The position numbers and the translations under genes were made by a program. From NCBI GenBank assembly GCA_964439415.1, contig CAYTOJ010000025.1, positions 1 through 19,701 on the forward strand: a DNA stretch of 19,701 nucleotides, written 5' to 3'. Position 1 is the stretch's first letter. Every line of letters begins with the position of its first letter. Of this stretch, positions 13,946 to 19,701 are shown one piece after another. The DNA is from CAYTOJ01 sp964439415. Lineage in GTDB: Bacteria; Pseudomonadota; Alphaproteobacteria; Rickettsiales; CAZAGG01. The notes beneath the pieces were generated by a model. That model did not search any database, was not told the DNA's origin, and saw nothing but the letters and a program-made list of their open reading frames with translations.

Positions 13946-14352
13946 CAAAGCGCAGCGAAATATTTAAAAATCATTTCTTTGAATCTCTCAAAGAATTATC
14001 AGATCGTGATTATCAAGAACGTATTTGGATCAATAGAGAAAATCCCGAAGGTTTAACTTCCTCATTTACTGAAGCTGCGATTCAATTCTGGGATGATTCA
14101 CTTGTCCAATATTCATTAAAAGAAAAAGCCATCGTTTACGATCGGAAAGTAACATTGGCGTTGCAGGAGTTATGGAATGCAATCAAGAAAGTTGATGAAT
14201 TTCGCCCTGAAGAAGAAATCATCAACGACCCTTTAATGCAGCAAGTGCGTGAGAAAGCGGCCGAGATTTTAGCTTTGATCAAAGCCAGCGACAAATCAGA
14301 AAACACAGTCACCTTTATTGAAGAAGGCACTTTAAAAGTTTTAGAGCCATGA
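13942..14352 (+). CDS. Candidate immunity protein, paralogue 3 of 3
   Basis: This 136-residue protein starts with GTG inside the GTGA overlap with paralogue 2. The core is RSEIFKNHFFESLKELSDRDYQERIWIN, SFTEAAIQFWDDSLVQ, YDRKVTLALQELWNAIKKV, then a C-terminal third (EIINDPLMQQVREKAAE...TFIEEGTLKVLEP) identical in protein to paralogue 1. The N-terminal and C-terminal parts thus have different histories. As with its siblings, composition is AT-rich compared with flanking housekeeping genes. Neutralisation of the upstream toxin, or of related toxins from competitors, is inferred from position and paralogy only. Confidence 0.62.
   Translation: MTKRSEIFKNHFFESLKELSDRDYQERIWINRENPEGLTSSFTEAAIQFWDDSLVQYSLKEKAIVYDRKVTLALQELWNAIKKVDEFRPEEEIINDPLMQQVREKAAEILALIKASDKSENTVTFIEEGTLKVLEP
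14215..14348 (+). repeat. 134-bp direct repeat, second copy (3' end of paralogue 3)
   Basis: This is the partner of 13273-13406, in the same orientation and frame, ending three bases before the paralogue 3 stop codon. The intervening paralogue 2 has a diverged equivalent of the block. Recombination between the two copies would delete about 942 bp and leave one chimeric gene. Confidence 0.9.
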
Positions 14353-14362
14353 ATTTTATTAG

Positions 14363-14460
14363 CCGGCTGATTATGAAAAAGGAAATAATGCTTTATGTGC
14401 GATTACTTGTAAAAATCTAGACTATAAAAATCCCGTTACTGGGAATACTATAGAGGGGCG
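14363..14460 (+). pseudogene. Possible coding remnant after the immunity array
   Basis: After a TAG at 14360-14362, one frame reads PADYEKGNNALCAITCKNLD, then YKNPVTGNTIEGRF. It is protein-like in composition but has no start codon, and it runs into the 3' end of the opposite-strand gene. A different frame opens with ATG at 14374 (MKKEIMLYVRLLVKI, stop at 14417-14419). Its MLYVRLL resembles MYVQLL of the 75-aa protein, so a truncated second copy of that gene is an alternative reading. Either way it looks like debris of the accessory module. I name no function. Confidence 0.25.
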
Positions 14461-14462
14461 TT

Positions 14463-15254
14463 TTAATCTTCCTCCCGGCTTATGGTTTTTCTACGGGCAG
14501 ATTTGTTGCTTTTGATTTTGCGTTTTATCTCCAGCAGCGCAGTGTGATAGCCGCGCTGGGCTTCCGGCTCGCTCAAAGTCTCTGATTCCTGCTGTAGAGC
14601 CTCCATGGGCGGCAATTTGGGCTTGTCCTCAGCTATTCTCATTCTAACCGGTTTGCTCCGGTTGATTTCATAATCAATTATAAAGCCGCCGCTCATACCC
14701 TTGGAGTCCGGCTTGATGGTCAGGATATACTTCTGCACGGGGGGGCTTAAACTGCGCTCAAAGATGATGATATACATCTTTAAATCAAGCGGGATGGTGA
14801 CATCCGGAAAGTCCTTATGCAGATTCTCCAGCACCCTCTCAGCATCAGCAAGCCGCGCGAATACCTTGCCTTTTTTGATTTGCCTCAGCATGGGGTTGCC
14901 CCAGTTCGGGGTTTTCTTCTGTGGCCTTACCCGCTGCGGATGCAGGTGAATGGGCTTTTCCACCTTCTCAGCTTTCAGTGTGAATAAATCCGCTTTCAGC
15001 TTCAGTACGCGAACAATGGCATAATTGCCGAGGTAGCGGTTAGCTTCTTCTTCCTTACTGGTAAAACCCTTAATCCAGAGTTTTACAGCAAGGCCAGATT
15101 CCTCATTTTCCAGCGGTTCCTTGGAGATGATAAAATTCTTTTTGATAATCTGCAAACGGCTCAGCGCCTGCTCTACCTGCTTAAAGCGGTATTTTCCACC
15201 AATCACCGCAGCAATGGTGGGATTCTGCACAGTTGCATATTTTATCTGGCTCAT
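14463..15254 (-). CDS. Conserved-looking protein of unknown function
   Basis: This 263-residue protein is soluble and highly basic, with no signal peptide and no membrane segment. The N-terminal part (YATVQNPTIAAVIGGKYRFKQVEQALSRL) and the centre (RPQKKTPNWGNPMLRQIKKGKVFARLADAERVLENLHKDFPDVTIPLDLKMYIIIFE) look like folded alpha/beta segments. The tail (about 215-263) is charged and probably disordered, ending in KSARRKTISREED. I do not recognise the family. A TATAAT hexamer lies 12 bases before the ATG, leaving a very short or absent leader. The gene diverges from the TonB-like gene and points toward the immunity array. Confidence 0.65.
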   Translation of the reverse strand: MSQIKYATVQNPTIAAVIGGKYRFKQVEQALSRLQIIKKNFIISKEPLENEESGLAVKLWIKGFTSKEEEANRYLGNYAIVRVLKLKADLFTLKAEKVEKPIHLHPQRVRPQKKTPNWGNPMLRQIKKGKVFARLADAERVLENLHKDFPDVTIPLDLKMYIIIFERSLSPPVQKYILTIKPDSKGMSGGFIIDYEINRSKPVRMRIAEDKPKLPPMEALQQESETLSEPEAQRGYHTALLEIKRKIKSNKSARRKTISREED

Positions 15255-15265
15255 GCCACTAACAT

Positions 15266-15271
15266 ATTATA
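15266..15271 (-). promoter_or_regulatory. Candidate -10 box for the 14463-15254 gene
   Basis: On the minus strand the sequence reads TATAAT 11 bases before the ATG at 15254, a perfect sigma-70 -10 hexamer. No good -35 match is present at 16-18 bases; TTGAGA occurs 22 bases upstream, which is too far. If used, transcription would begin only a few bases before the start codon. Confidence 0.35.
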
Positions 15272-15320
15272 AGGTCTTAAATTTTTCGTTACCTCTCAAG
15301 GTTATGCTGGTTACAACTAT

Positions 15321-16106
15321 ATGAATATTGGATTAAAATGGGGGCGCGCAGCTACAGTGCTAAGCGCGGGGGTGCTGCTGCAGGATCCGCGCAGGCGGGT
15401 TTTTGCCTCCCTCCTGGCATCATCCCTGCTGCATCTGCTGTTTATTGTGCTGCTGTTTGGCAGCTTTGCCTGGCATAGCGGCATCACACCTGCCCGAATT
15501 ATTGAGATTAAAATCGGCGATATAAGCGAATTTGGCCTACCCCCGGCTGAGGAGGAAAATGCCACTCCCCCACCGCAGGATGCCGTGCCAGTGCCTGACC
15601 ATAATATACAAGCTACAAATCCCCCTGAAGAGATCAGCAATAAACCAGCCATTAAAACTGCCGCACCGAAACCTGCAATTCAGCTAAGTGAAGAGACTAC
15701 CCGTGAGGATGTAGGCAGAATACTGAAAGACCTTAAGAAACAGTACAATAGCACTGAACGAAAAAATAGTGATTCACCAGTGGCCATAAGCGCACCTGGC
15801 AATCCTGAAGGTTTAGGGGATGATGAGATAGAACGGTATGAGCAGATAATTTCAATCTGGTGTCAGAAGTTCAAGAAAACTCCCGCTGAACTGCCGGAAG
15901 GTGAAACGTTTGACGTATTAGTACGCATCCGGATTGATAGAAATGGCCGGGTTGTGAAAAGCAGCATTGAACAAAGCTCGAAAATCAAGGCCATAGACTC
16001 CGCCGCGCTTACTATGGTTCGCGATGCCTCACCATTGCCAAAAGTGCCAGACAATTATGCCGGAGAAGCTTTTGAGTTTCTCCTGCCTGTAACCTATAGC
16101 CGCTAA
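15321..16106 (+). CDS. TonB/TolA-type energy-transducer-like protein
   Basis: This 261-residue protein has a cytoplasmic N-terminus, a single membrane anchor (about 27-50) and a Pro/Glu-rich periplasmic spacer (65-130). A C-terminal TonB/TolA-like domain (about 175-261) contains VLVRIRIDRNGRVVKSSIEQSS, IDSAALTMVRDASPLPKVPD and FEFLLPVTYS. It probably spans the envelope and couples proton-motive force to outer-membrane processes, either TonB-dependent uptake or Tol-Pal. The motif arrangement ('fdV.vrI..dGrv....v..SS....D.aal.av..a.PfP') fits TonB-family C-termini. No exbB/exbD or tolQR is in the window, so the partner complex is unknown. The last 39 bases of the gene fall in the sequence duplicated across the assembly gap. 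Confidence 0.78.
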   Translation: MNIGLKWGRAATVLSAGVLLQDPRRRVFASLLASSLLHLLFIVLLFGSFAWHSGITPARIIEIKIGDISEFGLPPAEEENATPPPQDAVPVPDHNIQATNPPEEISNKPAIKTAAPKPAIQLSEETTREDVGRILKDLKKQYNSTERKNSDSPVAISAPGNPEGLGDDEIERYEQIISIWCQKFKKTPAELPEGETFDVLVRIRIDRNGRVVKSSIEQSSKIKAIDSAALTMVRDASPLPKVPDNYAGEAFEFLLPVTYSR

Positions 16107-16122
16107 TCGCTTCAACCTCTTA
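16068..16122 (+). repeat. 55-bp gap-flanking duplication, left copy
   Basis: The 55 bases immediately before the N run are identical to the 55 bases immediately after it (16223-16277). They contain the end of the TonB-like gene and the shared intergenic bases. See the gap entry. Confidence 0.95.
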
Positions 16123-16222
16123 NNNNNNNNNNNNNNNNNNNNNNNNNNNNNNNNNNNNNNNNNNNNNNNNNNNNNNNNNNNNNNNNNNNNNNNNNNNNNN
16201 NNNNNNNNNNNNNNNNNNNNNN
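16123..16222. other. Assembly gap (100 N), probably artefactual
   Basis: Exactly 100 N lie between two identical 55-bp contig ends. Fifty-five is a common de Bruijn k-mer length, so the two contigs most likely overlap and no sequence is missing. If the ends are merged, the TonB-like gene and ribA become convergent neighbours about 13 bases apart. Confidence 0.95.
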
Positions 16223-16277
16223 GCTTTTGAGTTTCTCCTGCCTGTAACCTATAGCCGCTAATCGCTTCAACCTCTTA
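16223..16277 (+). repeat. 55-bp gap-flanking duplication, right copy
   Basis: This is identical to 16068-16122. Its last three bases are the stop codon of ribA on the minus strand. A second partial TonB C-terminus read here should not be annotated as a gene. Confidence 0.95.
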
Positions 16278-17348
16278 ATCCAGGATATGCCCGGCTTTGC
16301 TGGCTTTGGCTCTCAAGTATTCTTTGCTGTTCTCATTGGTTGGCGCTATCACTGATACCAGTTCCTGAACATTTATGCCATGCATGGCCAGTCCTGCCGC
16401 TTTGCCGGGGTTATTGGTAAGCAACCTGATATTTGCTACATTCAGCGCTTTTAATATTGCTGCGGCCAGGGGAAAATCCCGTTCGTCCTCAGCAAAGCCA
16501 AGCATTAAATTAGCCTCATAAGTATCTAGCCCTTCTGCTTGCAGGTTGTACGCCCTTAGCTTGTTGGCAAGGCCGATTCCCCGCCCCTCCTGATTTACAT
16601 AAACCAGCACACCGCAACCATCAGCGGCAATTTTCTGTACGGCTAAATGTAGCTGGCTGCCGCAATCGCATTTCAGGCTATCCAGAACATCCCCGGTAAA
16701 GCAGGATGAATGCACCCGCGCAAGTGGCGCTTTATGAGTGGATAAATCTCCGAACACCACGGCCATATGCTCAAGACCACCGAATGAATCCCGGAATACA
16801 TGGATCTCAGCATCACCTGCCTTCAAAGGCACAAATCCCTTCACTACCAGTTTCAAACCATCAGCTTTTATACGCGCTGCGTTTAAAATAATATCCTCAG
16901 TAATTGCTGGCATATCATAAGGAACTTCATCAACTTCCCTGATTATTGCCGCTGGCAGTAGCTCCGCGATCTGCATAAGTTTCAATAGGCAGCTCAAGTC
17001 ATCTCTTAGAGTGAAGTCCCCTTCCACGCTAGCAAACTTCAAGGCCGGATTATATGCACCCTCAAAAGCGTTTAGCTCTGTTTCGCTATTCACTTGCATG
17101 GCATATGCTTTATGATGATAGCCACGCTCCGGCATCAGACTGTTCAGCCTGATACCGCTTACCAGCAGTATTACAGGAAACTCAGCGTTAAAAACTGCAG
17201 ACGTTTCAGGTGAGGAAACCAGATACTTCTTATCACCAGATATCAGGCGGATAGCACGGCCTTTGCGGATTTCAGTAACTGCGCGATCCAGCAACAGACC
17301 TTTATCAAGGTTGTCAATTAGTTCAAAGTTGTTATTACCTGCTTGCAT
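16275..17348 (-). CDS. ribA: GTP cyclohydrolase II RibA (with non-catalytic N-terminal half)
   Basis: RibA opens GTP to 2,5-diamino-6-ribosylamino-pyrimidinone phosphate, formate and pyrophosphate, the first committed step of riboflavin synthesis. The GTP cyclohydrolase II domain is at about 180-357. It has Arg211-Val-His-Ser, zinc ligands Cys216, Cys227 and Cys229 (SSCFTGDVLDSLKCDCG), NQEGRGIGL (252-260) and LLTNNPGK. The N-terminal ~175 residues lack the acidic DHBP-synthase motifs I would expect of a working RibB. They resemble the degenerate N-terminal region found in several alphaproteobacterial RibA proteins. Total length is 357. The start codon overlaps, base for base, that of the divergent winged-helix gene (shared CATG at 17346-17349). 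There is no recognisable ribosome-binding site, so the start is moderately certain. Confidence 0.9.
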   Translation of the reverse strand: MQAGNNNFELIDNLDKGLLLDRAVTEIRKGRAIRLISGDKKYLVSSPETSAVFNAEFPVILLVSGIRLNSLMPERGYHHKAYAMQVNSETELNAFEGAYNPALKFASVEGDFTLRDDLSCLLKLMQIAELLPAAIIREVDEVPYDMPAITEDIILNAARIKADGLKLVVKGFVPLKAGDAEIHVFRDSFGGLEHMAVVFGDLSTHKAPLARVHSSCFTGDVLDSLKCDCGSQLHLAVQKIAADGCGVLVYVNQEGRGIGLANKLRAYNLQAEGLDTYEANLMLGFAEDERDFPLAAAILKALNVANIRLLTNNPGKAAGLAMHGINVQELVSVIAPTNENSKEYLRAKASKAGHILD

Positions 17349-17901
17349 GAAAATAATCTGTCTGACCAGCCCATATATTGAAGCGGTTTTTAAGGATATA
17401 CTGGAAGCAAAACAACCGGAATCTGTAAATAACGGCTATACGGCGGTTATATGCGATATTGATCTGCACCCGGAGCCGCCGCCGGAGGCCATAACCATCT
17501 CTGCCCGCAAGCTGGCGCATTTCAAAAAGCCGGTAAGAATTGCCGATCTGCTGCAAGCCGTGAGCACGCAGGCGGAGATAATACGCAAAAACCAGCCCAT
17601 AAAAATATTTGGTATTATCAATTATTCTGAAAGTCGTAATCGTCTATCCAGCCCCAAGCCCATAGATGCCGCGCAGCTTACCGAAAAGGAAGGCGAGTTG
17701 CTTAAATTCCTGCTTACAAATCCTGAAGGTGCTAACAAATCCCGGATTCTGGAGCAGGTATGGGGGTTAACGCACAACGTTGAAACCAGTACATTGGAGA
17801 CGCACACCGCATGGCTGCGCAAAAAACTGGAGGATACATCAGAAGGAATGGTTACTATAGAATGCCTGGAAGGAAAATATCGGCTTATCAGGAAAAATTG
17901 A
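17347..17901 (+). CDS. Atypical OmpR/PhoB-type winged-helix regulator with a reduced receiver
   Basis: This 184-residue protein has a C-terminal winged-helix domain (about 108-184) of the OmpR/PhoB type: LTEKEGELLKFLLTNPEGANKSRILEQVWG, ETHTAWLRKKLED and the wing GKYRLI. The N-terminal ~75 residues keep only traces of a receiver: a hydrophobic strand, VICDIDLHP (Asp37 could be a vestigial phosphoacceptor) and KKPVRIADLLQAV. Only about 24 residues separate these landmarks, instead of about 50, so the alpha3-alpha4 core is missing and phosphorelay control is unlikely. ATG 17347 is chosen because upstream codons lie inside ribA and look non-coding. It diverges from ribA with no intergenic DNA and overlaps yifB by 14 bases at its 3' end. 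Confidence 0.8.
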   Translation: MKIICLTSPYIEAVFKDILEAKQPESVNNGYTAVICDIDLHPEPPPEAITISARKLAHFKKPVRIADLLQAVSTQAEIIRKNQPIKIFGIINYSESRNRLSSPKPIDAAQLTEKEGELLKFLLTNPEGANKSRILEQVWGLTHNVETSTLETHTAWLRKKLEDTSEGMVTIECLEGKYRLIRKN

Positions 17902-19414
17902 TATTCCGGTAACTAAGTGCCTCCGCCAGATGTTGCCTGAGCACCGTTTGAGCAGCATCCAGATCAGCAATGGTGCGGGCTACCCGCAGTATCCTGTTAT
18001 AACCGCGCATGGAAAGGCGGAATTTATCCGCCGCCCCTTGCAGAAATTCCTGATCCTGTGCTGTAAGATTTGCCGCCTTTTGCAGGTCATCTCCTGAGAG
18101 CGCAGAGTTGATTCTGCTCCCCGTTGTTCTGCCAAGTTCAGTCCAGCGGTTTTTCTGAATCTCCCTGGCACGTTCCACCCTGGCTTTAATGGCGCTGGTT
18201 GGCTCTGATGTACTTTCCTTAAACAAATCCCCGGTTGGTATATATGGCACCTCAATGGTTATATCTATGCGATCCAATAGAGGGCCAGATAACCGCGATT
18301 GATACTCAACCCCGCAGCGCGGCGCTTTACCGCATTCTCTCAAAGGCTCACCCATATAACCGCACTTGCAGGGGTTCATTGCCGCGATAAGCTGGAAATC
18401 TGCCGGATAGGTAACATGCCCGTTAACCCGGGCTATGCTGATGTTTCCGGTCTCCAGCGGCTGACGCAGGGATTCCAGCACAGCACGCGGGTATTCGGTA
18501 ATTTCATCCATGAATAAAACGCCGTTATGCGCCAGGGAAATCTCGCCCGGCTTCGGGTTTTTGCCTCCCCCCACCATCGCCGGAACTGATGTTGAGTGAT
18601 GCGGCTCACGATATGGGCGGCAACCTGTCAGCTCGCCATTTTGCAACATTCCCGCCACGCTGTAGATCATGCTGACTTCCAGAATTTCCTCAGCTGACAT
18701 ATCCGGCATTATCCCGGCGGATGCCGCGGCTATCAGGGATTTTCCCGAACCGGGCGGCCCTACCATCAGCATGTTATGCCCCCCTGCTGCGGCAACCTCC
18801 GCAGCCCTTCGTGCTGATGCCTGGCCGCGCACATCCTTAAAGTCAGGGTAGATGCCATTGCCATTATTGCTGGAAAATTTCTTTTCAGGTATGGGGGCGC
18901 TATGAACGCCTTTCAATATGTTAATCAACTCCAGCAGGTTGCTGACCGGAATTATATTCATATCCTCACCAGCCCAGCAGGCTTCCCCGCCGTTATCTTT
19001 AGGGCAGATAATGCCAAGGCCTCGTGCGCTGGCCTCTATAGCTGCCGGTAGCACCCCGGCGACAGGCAGAATCACTGCATCCAGTGACAATTCGCCCATT
19101 ACATAATAATTTGCCACTGCTTCCGGCGGAATTACCTCCATCGCCACCAGCAGAGCAAGGGCAATGGAGAGGTCAAAATGGCTCCCCTCCTTCAGCAGGT
19201 CAGCGGGGGAGAGGTTGATTATTATCCGGCGGTATGGCAGTGAAAGCCCAAGCGAATGAATCGCCGCCCTCACCCGCTCTCTCGATTCATTTATGGATTT
19301 ATCCGGCAGTCCCACCACGGTAAAACAGGAAACACCGCTGGTGAACTTAGCCTGAACATTTACTTCTCTGGCTTCCACTCCCTGAAAAGTAACGGTAAGG
19401 CAGTTTGCAACCAT
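17888..19414 (-). CDS. comM: YifB/ComM family Mg-chelatase-like AAA+ ATPase
   Basis: This cytoplasmic AAA+ protein has 508 residues, normal for the family. ComM is a hexameric helicase that promotes branch migration during natural transformation and recombination. Its N-terminal domain (1-165; Lon-protease-like ChlI fold, VVGLPDKSINESRERVRAAI) is followed by Walker A GPPGSGKS (219-226), GGGKNPKPGEISLAHNGVLFMDE with Walker B (298-306), and four zinc-type cysteines in MNPCKCGY ... RECGKAPRC (350, 352, 362, 368). The tail is typical (SMRGYNRILRVARTIADLDA). It is a stand-alone gene whose 3' end overlaps the convergent regulator. Repeat copy D ends 12 bases before its start codon. Confidence 0.94.
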   Translation of the reverse strand: MVANCLTVTFQGVEAREVNVQAKFTSGVSCFTVVGLPDKSINESRERVRAAIHSLGLSLPYRRIIINLSPADLLKEGSHFDLSIALALLVAMEVIPPEAVANYYVMGELSLDAVILPVAGVLPAAIEASARGLGIICPKDNGGEACWAGEDMNIIPVSNLLELINILKGVHSAPIPEKKFSSNNGNGIYPDFKDVRGQASARRAAEVAAAGGHNMLMVGPPGSGKSLIAAASAGIMPDMSAEEILEVSMIYSVAGMLQNGELTGCRPYREPHHSTSVPAMVGGGKNPKPGEISLAHNGVLFMDEITEYPRAVLESLRQPLETGNISIARVNGHVTYPADFQLIAAMNPCKCGYMGEPLRECGKAPRCGVEYQSRLSGPLLDRIDITIEVPYIPTGDLFKESTSEPTSAIKARVERAREIQKNRWTELGRTTGSRINSALSGDDLQKAANLTAQDQEFLQGAADKFRLSMRGYNRILRVARTIADLDAAQTVLRQHLAEALSYRNINFS

Positions 19415-19426
19415 GAATTAATGTTC

Positions 19427-19564
19427 TATACCCAAAACACTTAGATGTATTTTTTGTTATATTGTTTATATGTTTGCGCATGGCCGCCAAACCAGCCCCA
19501 TGCGCGACTATACTGCTCGCGTAATAACTGCATAAAACCGCACCCTTCATACACGAGTAGTATA
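19427..19564 (-). repeat. Tripartite palindromic repeat, copy D (upstream of yifB/comM)
   Basis: Read on the minus strand, the copy has stem 1 TATACTACTCGTG with CGCGAGCAGTATA (19564 down to 19509), then stem 2 GCGCATGG ... CCATGCGC (19505-19476), then a decayed stem 3 (TATAACAAAAAATAC with AGTGTTTTGGGTATA, 19461-19427). Only about 8 of the outer pairs remain in stem 3. It is 138 bases long, as copy C. Orientation matches the yifB/comM gene that starts at 19414. Confidence 0.75.
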
Positions 19565-19596
19565 TTATGAAGCGGCTAAACTAAACAAGTGCTAAC

Positions 19597-19701
19597 TTAT
19601 CTCAAGATAAAAATTGCGCATGGAACCAGTGACGCCCATTCTACACCGTAATTCTCCACAAGCGTTGGTATTGCCTTTTTATAAATCAATGTATTGAGGT
19701 T
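19597..19701 (-). CDS. Possible C-terminal end of a gene running off the window
   Basis: On the minus strand one frame is open from the window edge for 34 codons and ends at TAA (19597-19599): NLNTLIYKKAIPTLVENYGV, then EWASLVPCAIFILR. The other two frames of that strand close quickly. The peptide is plausible but unrecognised, and 34 open codons are weak evidence. The stretch 19565-19596 between it and copy D holds nothing I can identify. Confidence 0.25.
   Translation of the reverse strand, partial: NLNTLIYKKAIPTLVENYGVEWASLVPCAIFILR

Noticed and set aside
10802..14352. Intact prophage
   Set aside because: Only the MuF domain is phage-related. No integrase, terminase, portal, capsid, tail or lysis gene is visible in the window.
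14415..14445. Rho-independent terminator between the immunity array and the minus-strand gene (ATCCCGTTACTGGGAAT)
   Set aside because: The stem is only about four pairs and is not followed by a proper T run on the array's strand.
17263..17346. Longer start for the winged-helix gene
   Set aside because: The added 28 residues are antisense to the ribA coding region and look like low-complexity translation of it.
314..19564. The four palindromic repeats as a CRISPR array
   Set aside because: They are kilobases apart, about 138 bp long and diverged, with no regular spacers and no cas gene.

Overview
The window looks like a scaffold from an alphaproteobacterium of moderate GC. The evidence is an alphaproteobacterial-type long PstA, an alpha-type GTP cyclohydrolase II with a non-catalytic N-terminal half, PccA, ComM/YifB, and a genome loaded with palindromic intergenic repeats. 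The exact order cannot be fixed from this sequence. A 100-N gap flanked by identical 55-bp ends shows that it is a scaffolded short-read assembly.

Layout. 1-505: a GIY-YIG endonuclease unit (leader plus ORF) cut off by a palindromic repeat (copy A). 506-3409: pstC-pstA-pstB, overlapping phosphate-uptake genes, without pstS or phoU in view; a gapR-like scrap follows pstB in frame. 3626-5202: a small secreted two-repeat protein, and a convergent EAL-domain protein. 5224-5362: repeat copy B. 5391-6203: dapF. 6204-7325: a non-coding, element-rich stretch holding a ~249-bp hairpin element, tRNA-Lys(CTT), a second GIY-YIG leader starting on the tRNA CCA end, a second hairpin element and an almost complete GIY-YIG ORF. 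7326-8528: aspartate aminotransferase. 8573-8710: repeat copy C. 8755-10743: pccA.

10802-14352 is the most notable accessory region. A 632-residue protein joins a phage MuF/SPP1-gp7 minor-head domain to a polymorphic-toxin-like C-terminal module, with a further ~110-residue extension of unknown role. It is followed by a 75-aa protein and three paralogous ~136-168-aa proteins that look like an immunity array. Base composition drops sharply at the junction between head domain and toxin, and two of the three paralogues share a nearly identical 134-bp 3' block. No other phage gene is visible.

14463-19414 returns to chromosomal genes: an unrecognised protein, a TonB/TolA-like protein, the gap, ribA, a short winged-helix regulator whose start codon overlaps that of ribA head-to-head, and the ComM/YifB ATPase. 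Repeat copy D and a possible partial gene end the window.

The main repeat-level observation is that copies A-D (about 138 bp in B, C and D) have three stem-loops in fixed order, and all four lie directly upstream of a gene in the sense orientation (pstC, dapF, pccA, yifB).
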